Below are positions 63,149 to 64,000 of a DNA stretch of 64,000 nucleotides, one piece after another. The position numbers and the translations under genes are program-made. Position 1 is the stretch's first letter, and each line of letters begins with the position of its first letter. The notes under the pieces were generated by a model. The model made no database searches. It saw only the letters and a program-made list of their open reading frames with translations, and was not told the origin of the DNA. The stretch lies in the NCBI RefSeq assembly GCF_009730915.1, contig NC_052489.1, positions 27,831,916 to 27,895,915 on the forward strand, in the 5' to 3' direction. The DNA comes from Dioscorea cayenensis subsp. rotundata (lineage: Eukaryota; Streptophyta; Magnoliopsida; Dioscoreales; Dioscoreaceae).

Positions 63149-64000
63149 ATTTGAGTCAGGGTAAACCCCAGTCACCTTTGCTTTTTAATCTTGCGGTGGG
63201 CATGCTTAGTGCTATGTTCAATAATGCTCTGGATTCTCATGTTCTGTACGGTATCCCTCTTAGCAGGCATGGTAATGTTTGTCATCTTCAATATGCAGAT
63301 GATTTGGTCATTTTGACGGCTAGCAGGGCTGAATTCAATAGTGCTTTTCTTGGGAAATGGTGGTGGAAAGTCTTGAATGATGCGTCTTGGTGCGGCTCGG
63401 TTCTTCTTCTTCATGATTATTTCCATCAGCACCCGAGGTGGAACCTTTGGTTGACTCGTAACCATTATAGTTCCTTCTTCCGGCAAGGACTTTTCCCGTC
63501 ACTGGAAGCTTTTAAAGCTTGTCTTCGCTTCTCTATTGGGAACGGTGCTCTACATTTTTTAAGCTAGACAACTGATACGATGGATGTGCACCCATATACA
63601 GCTGGAGGGAGAAATTTCGGCTGACTACTTCTCCTTTTGTGACTATTGGGGATGTGATTCTTGATCTCCCTTATGATGATATGAGGATTGATCTGGTCTT
63701 AACCAAGGTCAGATCCAGAATCATTTCTGCGAATGGGGATGATTTTAATCGAAAAGCTTAGAAGTTGAGGGCAGACGGTTCCTTTACTATCAGGTCCTTC
63801 TATAGATTCCTAATTGATAGAGGGATGAGATGTAGTGTCACCCCTGTGATCTTCAAGCGCTTCGTCCCCCGGAAAATAGCTGCTTCCACTTGGATAGTCT
63901 GGAATAAGAAGATCCTCACTTGTGACACCCTTTTCGCCTGGTGATGCAATAAACTCCCTACGACAACCTATCATATATGTTGCTCTGAGGTTGATTCTAT

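Larger units (their letters stand above)
60740..64000 (+). mobile_element. Degenerate L1-type LINE, interrupted by a solo LTR
   Basis: Reverse transcriptase sequence is seen on both sides of the solo LTR. Before it (about 60750-60807) an ILIDGS-type stretch with a frameshift runs up to the conserved RGLRQGDPLSP block. After it (63154 on) SQGKPQSPLLFNLAVGMLSAMF and YADDLVIL follow, then a zf-RVT-like tail (IRSFYRFL, KIAASTWIVW, CNKLPTTTYHICC) near 63775-64000. Frameshifts, stops and an apparent internal deletion between the RT core and the tail show a dead copy. The element continues past the window; its 5' part appears absent. Confidence 0.8.

Overview
This is flowering-plant nuclear DNA. It is AT-rich and holds intron-rich genes with GT/AG introns, land-plant gene families (a UFO/APO1 F-box protein, a class I ent-kaurene synthase, an LRR-malectin receptor kinase, a hybrid proline-rich protein) and plant transposon types. 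I cannot fix the species; a non-grass angiosperm is a reasonable guess. I saw no bacterial-style operons, CRISPR, rRNA or tRNA genes.

Layout. 1-1740: the 5' part of a minus-strand Copia fossil that runs off the window. 1764-11690: a decayed LRR receptor-like kinase gene (minus), flanked on both sides by the same degenerate tandem repeat, with a Mutator-like MITE in one intron. 12335-15460: a VMA21-type V-ATPase assembly factor (minus) with a minisatellite in its intron. Head to head with it, across about 0.5 kb holding six copies of a GGATCGGAT-type motif, is a mitochondrial ERA-like GTPase (15980-19856, plus). 21542-22747: the single-exon UFO/APO1 F-box gene (plus). 22748-28621 is gene-poor. 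28622-29224: a hybrid proline-rich 8-cysteine protein (minus). 29225-34430 is AT-rich, with one clear hAT-type MITE. 34440-36481: an HDHD3-like HAD hydrolase (plus).

36868-50235 holds two tandem ent-kaurene synthase copies (minus). The first is a pseudogene, frameshifted, cut off at its 5' end and carrying a young 5.3-kb Copia insertion. The second is nearly full-length with both metal-binding motifs, but a stretch of its second exon is read out of the ancestral frame between two cancelling indels. 51324-54764: kinetochore protein NDC80 (plus). 55808-59842: an ALA-interacting (CDC50/LEM3) flippase subunit (minus), whose short last exon lies about 1.5 kb from the rest. 60740-64000: a nested stack, with a LINE carrying a solo Ty3/Gypsy LTR that itself carries a hAT MITE.

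The intact genes are mostly unrelated housekeeping or developmental genes: V-ATPase assembly, organellar ribosome assembly, chromosome segregation, lipid flipping and floral patterning. The kaurene synthases (gibberellin or diterpenoid pathway) and the receptor kinase mark the two spots of duplication and decay. Coordinates of spliced genes come from manual splice-site reading. They sum to whole codons for VMA21, ERG, HDHD3, NDC80 and ALIS, and are approximate for the kaurene synthases and the receptor kinase.
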